Positions 32,553 to 44,899 of a stretch of 64,000 bases of DNA are shown here, in pieces. The position numbers and the translations under genes are program-made. The stretch spans positions 2,434,001 to 2,498,000 of the forward strand of contig OY747705.1 of the NCBI GenBank assembly GCA_963556495.2, written 5' to 3'. Within the stretch, counting starts at the first letter, position 1; each line of letters opens with the position of its first letter. The notes under the pieces are model-generated. The model saw only the letters and a list, made by a program, of their open reading frames with translations. It was not told where the DNA came from and ran no database searches. Source of the DNA: Valencia hispanica. Its lineage: Eukaryota; Chordata; Actinopteri; Cyprinodontiformes; Valenciidae.

Positions 32553-33785
32553 TTGGTCATTTAACAAGCTTGCTGAATGTCACATTCTATGTTAAATCCT
32601 TTGACACTTTGACTCACCTTGACTTGTAGTCTCCTTTGCTTGTATCTATATCTCACAGAAACTAAATATTTTTACATACATTTTGTGTATTATAAAGATC
32701 ACCTTGCAGCAGCCAACCATGTGTGAGTACATTCTTGAAACATTGAAATGTTCGATTTTTTTTACAGCTAAAACTACTAACAAAACTTACACAGGCTTTG
32801 GCCAGTGCCATTCAGCTTACACTAATCTGTTAAAAGGTATTCTGAAGTGCATGTGACACAATTTAGGCTGCTATAATCGGTTTTGCATCTTTACTTGGTC
32901 TGACCAAGAGCACAAAAACAGCACTTACACACTATACTTTAATTGTGTGTAAAATATTTCTAATTTATTTGTTTTGTGGCTATTTCTGTACGCTTATTTT
33001 ATTAAGTAATAATCACATAAAGACTATTGCTTTTTAAGGACAGTTGATTTGTGAAGAATCTTGAATTGACTTTTGACATTATTGAAACAAGCCGGCCTGA
33101 CTCTCTATTTGATTGAATCTTTGCTGAAACTGGAATTGTGAAAGGGGCCTGTCACTTAAGCACTTGGCACAAATGAACTGTATCACTGGGGAGTGAGTGA
33201 TTCTAAAATAAAAACAAATAAAGCAAAGGGATGTTCAAGTTGTTTTTTACAATGCCACTTATGTAGACATTTACCCTAAAGATGAACGACTGCGCTGCTT
33301 CTTTAGCTTCAGTTGCCAAGGCCCAGTAATGGTTTCTGAGTTCAATATGTATTACCTCAGCGTGGTCAGATACAAGAAAAAAAATGTTTTCAATAACTAT
33401 TTTACAAAATATAATTTCTTGTATTTTACCACACTGAAAGACCTGATGGTGTAAAAGCTGAACTGACATGTTCATAGTTGTTTTTTTCATAATGAAACTA
33501 TTTTATAATGAAGAAGATTTATCTGGAATATGAGTCATAGTTGGGAAGAAGGGTGTACAAAACATTGTGTGTGGCTGTCCTGGCTGTGGTTTGTATTTCT
33601 CTGTTACACTGGTTGGACTCCATGTCTTCTCAGGGTGTGACACTTCACAGGATTAGCACTGTGAGCTGGTCCTATCAAAGCCCAACTGTGAGAAATGTCT
33701 TATTTTCCTCGGCCTGTGCTCCAAGAATAACTTTCTAGTGGCATGTTTTCTTTAAATTTTTTTAGACTTTTACATTTCTTTAAGA
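32553..33785. other. no recognisable gene
   Basis: AT-rich DNA. Short frames 33203-33490 (minus) and 33541-33738 (plus) have no motif I recognise. Confidence 0.4.
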
Positions 33786-34164
33786 TAAGTGTTGTAACTA
33801 TTAATAATAAAAAGTTGTTGTCTGGTTTTCTGAGCATCAATAATTAAAATCAATAATTTAATATTAATATATTAATTGATGCTGTTCGAGTTTAACCTGT
33901 TTATTAAAGATATAGGGGCACCAATCTCATAAATGAGATAATTTTAATTAAACCAGTCAGTCAGTCTCTTTGAAAAGGCGGAGTTTGTCCGCAGGGTCAA
34001 AACAAACTTCACAGCACACACTGAAATAGCACAGGAAACATCTCGTTACTTAAGGGAATTTATGAATGAAATAGGTCAGCCTTACAGATTACATTTCATT
34101 CATTATTTCCATCTATTCTAACGCATGCAAAAATATAGAACAAAGTTTTAACGTCGAGGGAAGG

Positions 34165-34480
34165 GGGCGTGTGTGTGTGTGTGTGTGTGTGTGTGCATGT
34201 ATAGCTATACTTGTGAGGACCAACCTTTGACAGCCCACCACCCTTGTGTGGACATTTGTAGTTGTGAGGACATTTTGCCTGGTCCCCACAATGTTTAACT
34301 AGCTATTAAACTCTACTAGTTAGGTTTAGAGGTATGGTGTGAATTAGGTTTAGGTTAAGGTTAGGGTTAGGCATGTATCAGTAATGGTTAGGTTTAGGGA
34401 AAGTGTCTGGGTTAGGCATAGTAAAATCAATGGAAGTCAATACAATGTCAACACAAGGATAGTAAGACGTGTGTGGGTGT
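34165..34480 (+). repeat. TG-bounded 'GTGAGGACC' dispersed repeat
   Basis: Begins in (TG)n, then GCATGTATAGCTATACTTGTGAGGACC, GGTCCCCACAATG, the TTAGGTTTAGAGGTATGGTG...GGTTAGGGTTAGG block, and ends before another (TG)n at about 34470. The sister LTR has only a TG run at this place. Homologous pieces lie at 13426-13656 and 17584-17662. Confidence 0.75.
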
Positions 34481-35233
34481 GTGTGTGTGGGGGGGGGGGG
34501 GGAAACAGCGAGCGAATGAGGGGGGGTTCAGCTTAACCCCTCAATGCGATCAATAACTCAAGCCTTATCAATTGGCGCGATCGGTTCACAAAGGGAGACA
34601 AAGGAATACCGCGTGACAATTCAACAAAGGCTAGTTTCATTAGCAATGGTGGCTTGGACAAAGGAAACGGGACGACGGAGAAAGGGGATCAACTGAGGCC
34701 ATGCGACCTGTCTAAACAGACACGGGCCGACCGCAGTGGACAATAAAACAAGCCGGGAAATAATACAATATAATATACTGCTTCTGGTTGCAACCAAAGT
34801 CAAATAATAAAACACAAAAAGCATGCACATTCAGGGTCGGTGTACAGCGACAGACGACCAAGAATAACAGTGGTTAACAAAATGACAGACTTATTTTAAC
34901 CAACAGAAAACAGATATTAACCATTAAGACCTATTCTCCTCTACTCAGACCAAAAGATATAAACCAGGTTAATCCAACTTGGTGGGGCAGCTCCATGACG
35001 AAGAACGTAGAAAGTGTCCAGTTTAAAGGGAGCGGTTTGCACCAAACCAAGGTCGGAAAAGCGGACGTCCGACTTTAGGCGCTGAGGGACTTAGGCCGGT
35101 TTAAATCGTGCTCAGATGGCCAGCGGACTCCCTGGTTGCCCATACAGGAAAGTATGTTTGCTCGGCCGATTCACTTCGAAATTTAAAAGGTTAATTGCGG
35201 CTATGACTACTCTTCTCTTGCTCTCTCTGTCAG

Positions 35234-36058
35234 ATGTTTAGTTACTCCCCTGCCTCCTTTAGTGATAATGGTAACTGTAATAAATGTAATATTTTTGTAG
35301 CTTTGGAGGCGAGGGTATCAGAATTAGAAGCACGGCTTTGCGCTGTTGAAAAACCAGCAGATAGCCGAAGCCCATTAGCCAGCACGGGGCCAACAAGGAT
35401 AGAACCCCCTAGCTTTCCTCCGGTAGAGCCCGCGCAGCCGGGACCTCAGGCCGGCTGGGTTACTGTACGTAGGAAGCATAGTTCTAGGACCCAGCCCACG
35501 GGCCACCACCAACCGGTCCGCGTTTCTAACAGATTTTCCCAGCTCAGCGACACACCCACTAAGAACCCGACCCTGAAAATTGCCAGCTCCATAGTCAGAA
35601 ACGTGGCATTAGAGACACCATTGACCATAGTCAAATGTTTGCCAGGGGCCAGAACGGGCGACATCAAATCCTACCTGAAACTGCTGGCTAAAGATAAGCG
35701 TAAATACAGTAAGATTGTTATTCACGCTGGTGGTAATGACACCCGGTTACGCCAATCGGAGGTCACTAAAATTAGTGTTGCTTCGGTGTGTAAGTTTGCC
35801 AAAACAATGTCCGACTCGGTAATCTTTTCTGGTCCCCTACCCGATCGGACCAGTGACGACAGGTTTAGCCGCATGTTGTCATTCCATCAATGGTTGTCTG
35901 GGTGGTGTCCTGCAAATGATGTGGGCTACATTGATAACTGGAGAACATTTTGGGGAAAACCTGGTCTGATCCGGAGAGACGGCATCCATCCCACTTTGGA
36001 TGGAGCCGCTCTTCTTTCTAGGAATATGGCCGAATTTATTAGTCCTCCAAAACACTGA
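35234..36058 (+). CDS. LINE ORF1, coiled-coil plus SGNH/GDSL esterase-like
   Basis: An intact 274-residue frame. A short N-terminal Cys pair (CNKC) and a coiled segment ([13 protein letters not shown]) precede a Pro-rich linker. The esterase domain follows: [14 protein letters not shown] (block I; the usual Gly-Asp-Ser nucleophile context is Ala-Ser-Ser here), [12 protein letters not shown] (Gly-Gly-Asn-Asp block), [16 protein letters not shown], and [11 protein letters not shown] (the Asp-x-x-His block). In this clade ORF1 binds RNA and carries an esterase of unclear role. It is the only uninterrupted retrotransposon ORF in the window, but the partner ORF2 is broken. Confidence 0.8.
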   Translation: MFSYSPASFSDNGNCNKCNIFVALEARVSELEARLCAVEKPADSRSPLASTGPTRIEPPSFPPVEPAQPGPQAGWVTVRRKHSSRTQPTGHHQPVRVSNRFSQLSDTPTKNPTLKIASSIVRNVALETPLTIVKCLPGARTGDIKSYLKLLAKDKRKYSKIVIHAGGNDTRLRQSEVTKISVASVCKFAKTMSDSVIFSGPLPDRTSDDRFSRMLSFHQWLSGWCPANDVGYIDNWRTFWGKPGLIRRDGIHPTLDGAALLSRNMAEFISPPKH

Positions 36059-36151
36059 AAACCCAGGGTCCAGACCAGGAAGCAGAGTCATAGTTTAACC
36101 CACCTCTCTGCTGCTTCTGTACTGTTACCCACCCATTACCCTATAGAAACA

Positions 36152-37056
36152 GTGTCTTACCCACGGCCAAAATTAAATGAATTAAAGGTCAAGCCAACAA
36201 AATCAAATTATGGAAATCTCATAAAAATAAATACAACTTTGACTGAACAGAAAAATAAATCTATTAAATGTGGTTTATTAAACATAAGATCTCTCTCCTC
36301 AAAGACATTGTTAGTAAATGACTTGATTTGTGATAATCACATTGATTTCCTTTGTCTCACAGAAACCTGGTTGCAGCAGGAGGATTATGTCAGTATAAAT
36401 GAGTCAACTCCTTCCAGTCATTTAAATTTTTACATTCCTAGAAATACTGGGCGAGGGGGAGGAGTTGCAACCATTTTCCGTTCTGATTTGCTAATTAGTC
36501 CCAGACCAATTGATAGCTACATTTCTTTTGAACATCTAACCCTTAATTTTCCTCATCCAAGTTGCCAAACTTTAAGACCATTTTTGTTTGTGGTTTTGTA
36601 TCGTCCACCAGGCCCTTACTCTCAAATCTTGGATCAGATCTCACATTTTTTATCTGATTTAGTATTAAATACTGATAGGGTTATTATAGTGGGGGACTTC
36701 AATATTCATGTGGATACTGAAAGTGATAGCCTAAATGCAGCCTTTAATGCTATTTTAGACTCAATTGCTTTACTCAAAAAGTACAGGGATCGACCCACTC
36801 GGGCAAACACACTTTGGACCTTGTACTGACATACGGTATTGAGTGTGAGGAAATAACAGTCCACCCACATAACCCGGTCCTGTCTGACCACTTCTTAATA
36901 ACTTTTGAATTTACTTTAACTGGCCATCTTAAATCTGAAAGAAAATTTCATTATAGTTTATCAGACAATGCTGAAACAATTTTTCAAGAATCTTTTCCAT
37001 TCTTACTTTCCTCAGTGTCTCAGGGTAACAGTGGATGGCAGCAATTCCATCTCTAA
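36152..37056 (+). pseudogene. LINE ORF2 endonuclease domain
   Basis: Frame 36152-36829 encodes [28 protein letters not shown] (metal-binding Glu), [20 protein letters not shown] and [13 protein letters not shown] frameshift near 36800 moves to the frame 36814-37056, which carries [10 protein letters not shown] and NPVLSDHFLITFEF, the final Ser-Asp-His motif. The apurinic-type endonuclease motifs are all present across the shift. Confidence 0.85.
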
Positions 37057-37933
37057 CCCTTCAGAAATTGATGGTCTGGTTCACAGCGTTACGTTCTCAT
37101 TGCGTTTGGCATTAGATAGTGTAGCCCCCTTAAAAAAGAAAGTGGCTAGCTATAGGAGGCTGACTCCTTGGTTCAACGCAGAGTTGCGTACTTTAAAGCA
37201 GAATACTAGGAAGATGGAGAGAAAATGGCGCTCTACACACCTAGAGGATTCCTATTTAACCTGGAATAACAGTCTACTGCTGTATAAAAAGACCTTTCGA
37301 CAAGCTAGAACAGCATATTTTTCATCATTGATAGAGGCGAATAAAAACAATCCTAGGTTTCTTTTTAGTACAGTTGCCAAACTTACACAGAGTCATGGCT
37401 CTGTTGAGCCAACTATTCCCCCAGCTCTTAGCAGTGATGATTTTATGGGATTCTTCATAAATAAAATTAATTCTTTTAAAAATAAAATCATTGGCATCCT
37501 CCCAAACATGATTACTTCTTCCTCAGTAAATGAGGCAGTATCGGAAAGAACTGTAGAACCTCAGTTGTGCTTAGGATGTTTTGATTCAGTCGAGCTTTCG
37601 GAATTATCAAAAATATTAGCCTCATCTAAACCTTCAACTTGTATGTTGGACCCAATCCCAACCAAATTATTTAAAGAAGTTTTCCATTTGGTTCCTGGTC
37701 CCATTTTGGATATGATGAATCTATCCTTAGTAAACGGATACGTACCACAGGAATTTAAAATAGCTGTAATTAAACCTTTACTCAAGAAACCTTCCCTTGA
37801 TCAAGATGACTTTTTGAATTACAGACCTATATCTAACCTTCCTTTCTTATCCAAAGTCCTTGAGAAAATTGTTGCTAATCAAGTCTGTGAGCATCTAAAC
37901 AGTAACAAGCTGTTTAGATGCTCACAGACTTGA
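36968..37933 (+). pseudogene. LINE ORF2 linker and RT N-terminal part
   Basis: Open for 321 residues after a further frameshift near 37050. RT-0 and fingers motifs: LTPWFNAELRTLKQNTRKME, SSKPSTCMLDPIPTKLFKE, AVIKPLLKKP and NYRPISNLPFLSKVLEKIV. It ends at the 40-bp inverted insertion (37910-37949), which introduces a stop. Confidence 0.85.
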
Positions 37934-37949
37934 TAGCAACAGTAACAAG
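37871..37949 (+). other. local inverted duplication (template-switch scar) in ORF2
   Basis: 32-base arm 37871-37902, 7-base spacer, near-perfect inverse complement 37910-37940 (one base missing), then a direct repeat of AGTAACAAG. Removing the 40-base insert restores the reading frame context. Confidence 0.85.
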
Positions 37950-39185
37950 CTGTTTGAAGAGTTTTAGTCAGGTTTTAGAGCTCATCATAGCACTGAAACA
38001 GCACTGGTGAAGGTTACTAATGATATTCTCATGGCCTCAGATAATGGACTTGTGTCTGTTCTGGTTTTGTTAGATCTCAGTGCTGCCTTTGACACAGTCG
38101 ATCATAATATTCTCTTAGAAAGGCTTGCACATGTTGCAGGGATCAAAGGAACAGCACCAGGCTGGTTTTAATCATATTTGTCTGATAGATTCCAGTTTGT
38201 TCATCTAAATGATCAATCTTCTTCACTCTCAAGGGTTACTTGTGGAGTTCCACAGGGTTCTGTGCTTGGACCAATTCTGTTCACCATATATATGCTCCCA
38301 ATTGGTAGAATCATTAGACAGCATGGGATAAATTTCCACAGCTATGCAGATGATACACAACTATATTTATCCATAAATCCTGATGAACCCAGTCAGTTAG
38401 GTAGATTACAGGCGTGTCTGGAAGACATAAAAACATGGATGACCCTAAACTTTTTGCTTTTAAATTCTGACAAAACAGAAGTTGCTGTCTTTAGACCAGA
38501 AGTTCTAAAAAAGAAACTGATTAGTCAATCACTTCATCTGTATGGCATTAAATTGGCCCCCAGTAACAACGTAAAGAACCTCGGCATTATTTTTGACAGA
38601 GACTTGACATTTAAAACCCATATTAAACAGGTTTCTAGGATTTCTTCCTTTCACCTCCGGAATATTGCTAAAATTAGAAACATCCTGTCCAGGAGTAATG
38701 CTGAGAAACTAATCCATGCATTTGTTTCCTCAAGGCTGGACTACTGTAATTCTTTACTATCAGGAAGTCAACAAAATGCCATTAAAAGCCTTCAGTTGAT
38801 CCAAAATGCTGCAGCAAGAGTTCTGATGAATATTAAAAAGAGAGATCACATTTCTCCTGTTTTATCTTCCCTTCATTGGCTCCCTGTTAAATCCAGAATA
38901 GAATTTAAGGTCCTTCTTCTTACATACAAAGCCCTTAATAATCAAGCTCCATCATACATCAGAGATCTAATTGTTCCTTATGTTCCTGACAGAGCACTTC
39001 GCTCTCAGACTGCAGGTTTACTTGTAGTTCCTAGGATTTCTAAAAGTAGTATGGGAGGCAGATCTTTTAGTTATCAGGCTCCTCTCCTGTGGAACCAGCT
39101 CCCAGCTTTAGTCCGTGATGCAGACATTCTGTTTACTTTTAAGGCCAGGCTTAAAACTTTCCTTTTTGATAAAGCTTATAGTTAG
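37950..39185 (+). pseudogene. LINE ORF2 RT catalytic and C-terminal part
   Basis: Resumes with [14 protein letters not shown], then [14 protein letters not shown] (motif A), an in-frame stop near 38170, VPQGSVLGPILFTIYM (motif B) and FHSYADDTQLYLSI (motif C). Thumb and C-terminal end follow: NVKNLGIIFDRDL, LQLIQNAAARVL, LHWLPVKSRIEFKV, FKARLKTFLFDKAYS and stop at 39185. The last 335 codons are an open frame. Confidence 0.88.
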
Positions 39186-40599
39186 AGTGGCTAAGGTCAT
39201 CCTGAGCTATCTCTGTAGTTATGCTGCTATAAGCTTAGACTGCTGGAGGACAGACTTACCAATTTTCTTCACTCTGCTACTTCCTTTTCTCCTACGACTC
39301 TCCAGTTGTATTACAGTACATTCTGTTATTTCGACTGTTAACCTTGTTTGCTCTCAGTGTTTTTCTCTCCATAGAAGATATACCTGGTCTGGTATCCTGC
39401 TTGGCTGCAATGGCCTGTTGGACGGGGGGCATCGACTGGGATGATCCTCCCAGTAACTGAACATCCACTGTGTCCTGTTATCAACTTTTTACTTTCTGTA
39501 ACATAGAAAGTTCTCTTATATCAGATCTTCTGTTCCTTCTGTGTTTCTGCTCTGTCTTCTCAAACCCCCAGACGGTCGTGGCAGATGGCCACTCCTACTG
39601 AGCCTGGTTCTGTTGGAGGTTTCTTCCTGTTAAAGGGGAGTTTTTCCTCTCCACCGTCGCTACATGCTTGCTCAGTATGAGGGATTGCTGAAGGATTGCT
39701 GTGGTTGGAAAGTCTGCATCAACGGGGCCCAACCTCATGCCAATGACTGACGCAATCTGCTGAGATTCCTTAAATAGGAAACTCTTTAACTGATTGGAAT
39801 GTTTGTATAAATGTATTGAAATGACTTCTTGTTAAGTGCCTTGAGATGACATCTGTTGTGAATTGGCACTATATAAATAAACTGAATTGAATTGAAGTTC
39901 TTCCTGGTCCAGCAGGTTTGAACGGAAAAAAAGGGAAAATGCTAGCAGTGGATTAAGGCGGCACCGCTGGGGAGCCAAAAGACGAAGATTTCAATATTCT
40001 CGCGGCCTTTTATCAACTCTGTGAAGTCATCACTTGCCACAGACCAATAAGAATGGGTTGAGGGCAGCGCAATGGATGCTGGGAGATACAGTTCGTTCAG
40101 TGAAAGTATGCTGGGAGATGCAGTTCAGTAAAAGGCCATAGCCTCAACATAAGATAGAATTGGATTAGACTATTCTAGTTACCTATACTTAGATTGATAT
40201 AGAGAGAACATATGATAAAAATGTGTGTGATGGGATTTAACACCTAGAAACTCATGTAGACTTTGATAAATGCCAGCTGCTTGGCACCAGGGATGGATTA
40301 GATTAATCCAGAAATGATGAAAGCCCTCAACACTCAACATAATGGTTGTCATGGTTAACATATCTCATCAAAGTTGCATGGTGACAGTACATACCTGTGG
40401 AGTTGCAGTTTGGGGTTGGCAGTTCCTTTTTTATATTATCCCGTCTTTCAAGTTACTTTGTGGGGTACTATGAAAGAATAGGGTACCGAGGATACATTTA
40501 AGCGCCATAAGGCCCTTCTATAACTTAAGGAAGAGCTGCGTCCACACACTCTATACAAAGTTGACTTTGTTGCCAGAATGGCTATGAGTCCATGCTTTT

Positions 40600-40890
40600 C
40601 AGCTGATTCAGTCTCCGTCTCAACAGGAGAAGGCTAAGTATCATGAAGTCTTTTTAGCAATAGGTGGTAGGATGGAACTTCTGGATGAATAGATGGATCG
40701 GGGCCTCCTCTGCAATAAAGCATGCATCTCTCAGGTCTCTTGTGGTAGAGAAATACTTGAGCCAAGAAGTGAAACTGTCAGCTTACCAACCTTTCAGCTT
40801 TTTGACCTTCACCTTTGGTATTAAGATATGGATCTCGACAAAAGGAACGAGTCCCGAGATACAGGTAACTGAAATGAATTCCCACAATAG
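40600..40890 (+). mobile_element. highly diverged LINE C-terminal remnant (Rex3/RTE-like)
   Basis: Encodes MNRWIGASSAIKHASLRSLVV, EKYLSQEVKLSAYQ and TFGIKIWIST, aligning by eye to the IDRRIGxASAVMRALYRSVVVKRELSRKAKLSIYRSI segment of Rex3-like RT. Much older than the two other copies. Confidence 0.55.
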
Positions 40891-41249
40891 GGTGGCCAAT
40901 TATTAAATCCTCTCAGATCCTATCTATCTAACCCATATCTACTACTCCCGCTAGTATACAGTACAATAGCCACATTAGCAGTTAGCTGCTGTTTGTTACA
41001 CACAGCAATAAAAGTTTGAGCAATAAAAACACACAGCCTTACCGTTTCAATTGCAGGCAAGCCTCTGATTGTTGGAATGGCCCCTTTTTCCTAACGGAGC
41101 TTCGATCCCAACTTCGCCTGATATTGTCCCAAATTCGTTAAGGATTCCGGTGTAAAAAAATAGAAAAAATATTTCCATGTTGATTCTGGCAGTTAACAAC
41201 AGAGCAACTCACGTGTGCACTATGTTTCCTGTAGAAATTGTTTTAGCTG

Positions 41250-41637
41250 ATTTAGCTGATTAAAATAAAAGGCTGACTCGAATATGTCTTCTTCATGCAT
41301 CATTGCGTGAACAAACATTCTGGATCTTTCACGGTGGAGTTCGTACTTCAAATCGGTGACGTGTCGGTCGCGAATGAAACGGCTCTATGAGACAACTCTT
41401 TGAAGTGAACGATGGGAACCGGCTCGTCATTGGGAGACGTCTTTGTTTTTTTTCATTCCCCCCGCTTGTTTTGGTACATTTGGTAGACATCGTTTTGCAT
41501 TAATTTTGGTAATAAATACACTTTAGGCAACAGAAAATCTGAGGAGCCGAAAGAGCCAGCTCTTAATGGTGAGTCAAGCCAAAAGAACTGGCACTCCAAA
41601 AAGAGCTGGAATTCCCATCACTAGAATTCAGTAATGG
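41250..41637. mobile_element. probable hAT-type MITE fragment
   Basis: Ends with GAGCTGGAATTCCCATCACTAG and has internal AAGAGCCAGCTCTTAATGG and GATGGGAACCGGCTCG, motifs shared with a hAT-related MITE group of fish. The left terminal repeat was not found. Confidence 0.4.
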
Positions 41638-41639
41638 CG

Positions 41640-42465
41640 GCGCTCGACTGAATATGAGGGGGAGAGGAGCGAGGGGGTAAGGGGAGAGAGGGAGGGCGGG
41701 CTTCCTGCACCATAGGTAGGTCTGCGATGTCTAGACTTGACGTGAAGTCGGCCAGAAATTAAAATCACGTATTTGAGTGCACGTGCACGTGGGCTGGTGG
41801 ACGAACCCAGGGGTAAACAAACGCTTCACTTTTAAATATTGGCTTCCCGGGCAGTGTATAATCGTTAGGCAATCATAACATACATTTTTTCTCATGGAAA
41901 AGGTTAAATTTCAGGTCATGACTCCTTTAATAATTAGAGGGAGAGGATCTGTCATCTGAGGGAGCTTTATTTCCAACTGCTGATTTCCCAATGTATTGTT
42001 GGGAGAAGGATTTCTGGACCTTACTCCAGGAACTGTCATGCCAGTCTTCTGATCAATAAGTGAAAGGCAACACATGAGTGGATTAATGAAGTCTGGTACA
42101 TATATGTGTTGGTAATGTAAATTAGAAAATGACTGCTTTCATGTTTTGCTGTTCAAGGTTCTTTGATTTTTACACAACAAACCTCACTCCTTTTTCACAC
42201 ACATTAAGTTCTAATAACAGACAAGTTAAGATTCAGCGTCATTCCACATGTGAAATAAAAAAGCTGGGCTCAAACATGCAGCTGTCCAGCTGACTGACAA
42301 CAGCTATGGCGTTCTGACTATCAGCTATAAAGCTATATATTGTCAGTGTGGTCTTACATGTTGCACTAAAGTCACCTGGTTCAACTAGCAACTAACTACA
42401 TTTTCACTTTGCTCTTGCTTTTACTTTCATTGTAGCCTTACAGCCTCACAACAGAAATGATAGAA
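41640..42465. other. no recognisable gene
   Basis: A short GC/purine-rich patch (41640-41800), then AT-rich sequence. No supported frame. Confidence 0.35.
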
Positions 42466-42466
42466 A

Positions 42467-42731
<265 letters not shown>

Positions 42732-42734
42732 AAG

Positions 42735-43680
42735 CAATACCAAATATCCTGCTATTAGCTTACCCCAAAAACCATGTACTTGCAGTGTACTTGAAAGTAT
42801 ACTAATGTGATACTTTTTCTGACTAAATTGGAAACTTTTTTTGAGCTTATAAAGTAGATTTTTATATGGTCAGATAACAAAGGTATATATTTAAATATGT
42901 AAAGAGGACACTCATCTATATACTTCCAGTGAACTAGGTATATATTTTTGATACTGATGAGAGGAGATTTTTAAGTGAAAGCCTGCGCCTCGCGCTGCTA
43001 TGCTACCAGTCCCTGACCAGCCTGCTGTCTGCTAACTCCTCTCTCCCAGTTCGTTTATCCTGTGGCAGAGTATAAAAAAGAATTACACATTCACACAATA
43101 TATATTTTTTGGGCATGCATGGGAAGAGACCCTCACCAAAATCATCTTCAAAGAACTCTTCCTCATAACTGCCTTTTATTTCTTTACAAAGTTATTACAA
43201 AACATTCTGAGAGACAGCCTCTCTTACAGGATCCAATCAGCTCAATAATACATATTCATATAGATGCAAAGTGTGCCTGTAGTCCGTCCCTAATAGGTTA
43301 AGCACCTGTTAATATATTCCTTTTGGTTGCTAAGCAGAAAACCTTCCTTCTCTCAACAGCCTATTTTGCATGACCAAACCAACAGATGTTTCCTGTTTTT
43401 TTTCAGAGAATCGTGACCCATTGTCTAACTCATATCCTGTTCTTAACAGTTTTGTCCATTTAATCGTGACCGTTCCTTTCTGACCCGTGGGTCACATCCT
43501 GTGCCAACCCTTTTCTGCATTTAGTTAATTATTTTAGCACATAACCCCTTCACCTTTTGGCCTGTGTATTCATTCAATGCTTGTTTAAAAGTTACAATAA
43601 TACCCAGTTTATTTTATTTAGGTAGGCTATGTTTAAAGTACACCACAAATACACTCTTCTCTTTTCTGCCATTGCACTAG
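42735..43680. other. no recognisable gene
   Basis: AT-rich. Contains AGTATACT-type short motifs that also occur at 44170-44690, but no clear repeat unit. Confidence 0.3.
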
Positions 43681-43683
43681 TTA

Positions 43684-44152
43684 AACTCAACAAAAATATA
43701 AACTTCGCACAGCCATTGAAGAGGAGTGGACCAACATTCCACAGACCACAATTGACAATCTGATAAACTCTATGCGAAGAAGATGTGTTGCACTGCATGA
43801 GGCAAATGGTGGTCACACTAGATACTGACCGGTTCTGAGTCCCCAGATCCCCAATAAAGCAAAAAACTGCACATTCCAGGGTGGCCTTTTATTGTGGGCA
43901 GTATAAGGTACACCTGTGCACTAATCATGATGTCAGATCAGCATCTTGATGTGGCACACCTGTGAGGTGGGATGGATTATCTCAGCAAAGCAGAAGTGCT
44001 CACTATCACACATTTAGACTGATTTGTGAACAATGTTTGAGAGAAATGGTAATATTGTGTATCTGGAATGAATGAATTAGATCTTTAAGTCCATCTCATG
44101 AAAAATGGGAGAAGAAACAAAGGTGTTGCGTTTATATTTTTGTTGAGTGTAT
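43684..44152 (+). mobile_element. internally deleted Tc1-like transposon
   Basis: Terminal inverted repeats ACTCAACAAAAATATAAAC (left) and GTTTATATTTTTGTTGAGT (right). The left repeat is fused directly to the last codons of the transposase, TAIEEEWTNIPQTTIDNLIN to GGHTRY and stop (43703-43828), followed by the usual 3' non-coding part. Everything else of the transposase is deleted. Confidence 0.85.
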
Positions 44153-44697
44153 ATGCTTCTAGTTCACATGTTAGTTTAAGCATACTTTTATAATTTACTA
44201 TAACTAAAATTCATTTATTTATTTTTTGTTATTTTAATAGTTTGTTATACTACTCTAAGTATACTTCTATGTTTTCTTAGCATGGTACATGTAGCAAACT
44301 TTTTAAATTATTCTCAAAGCCAACCCATGCTTGTATGTACACTACTCTGCAACACATTTACAAAATCACAAGTCTGAATGTTGCGAACAACTTTGAGATA
44401 TATTTACATAACCCTTTTTAAAAATCCATACGTGTATTTACATATATCTGCTTACATTTTTAAAGATGTGCATTTCAAAAACAGAAATCAGCCCTAAGGT
44501 GCACATATGCATGTAAAAATTAAAGTCAGTAGTCCATACAAGATTAATTCCTTCTTTGTCAAAAATGGTAGAGGAAAAGTATACCAAAGTACAAGTATAA
44601 GCTCCAGTATTTAAGTATAAGTGTAAGTCTTAGTATTAACATAGTCTTAGACTTCTCTTTATACTTCTTAGTATAAAGCAAATATACTTTACAATGC

Positions 44698-44750
44698 TGT
44701 GTGTGTGTGTGTGTGTGTGTGTGCATGTGTGTGTGCATGTGTGTGTATGC
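44698..44750. repeat. (TG)n microsatellite
   Basis: TG repeats with a few TGCATG interruptions. Confidence 0.95.
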
Positions 44751-44899
44751 CTCATCAGACCTTTGCCCTGACTCCTTTCTCTGGAGCTATAACAAAATTA
44801 CGATTTTGCATATAAAGCAGGTTGGAGACGGCACAGACTTGTTAATAAAACAGTTAGTAGGGCTACATTTGATCTGGTTTCTCATGAGTTTATTTTACG

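Larger units (their letters stand above)
35190..39893 (+). mobile_element. near full-length L2/CR1-clade LINE
   Basis: Inserted in the solo LTR between TTTAAAAGG and GTTCTTCCTGG; the sister LTR shows the empty site. It has an ORF1 with an esterase-like domain, ORF2 with endonuclease and reverse transcriptase, and a 3' UTR ending CACTATATAAATAAACTGAATTGAATTGAA. A short 3' tail of the same family occurs at 55850-56004. Frameshifts in ORF2 make it inactive. Confidence 0.9.
33790..40149 (-). mobile_element. solo LTR, interrupted by two later insertions
   Basis: Same family as the LTR at 25358-26715: starts TGTTGTAACTATTAAT, ends CCATAGCCTCAACA. Flanked by TAAG on both sides (33786-33789 and 40150-40153), a 4-bp target duplication. 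Comparing the two LTRs shows two insertions here: the TG-bounded repeat (about 34165-34470) and the LINE (about 35190-39893). Confidence 0.85.
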
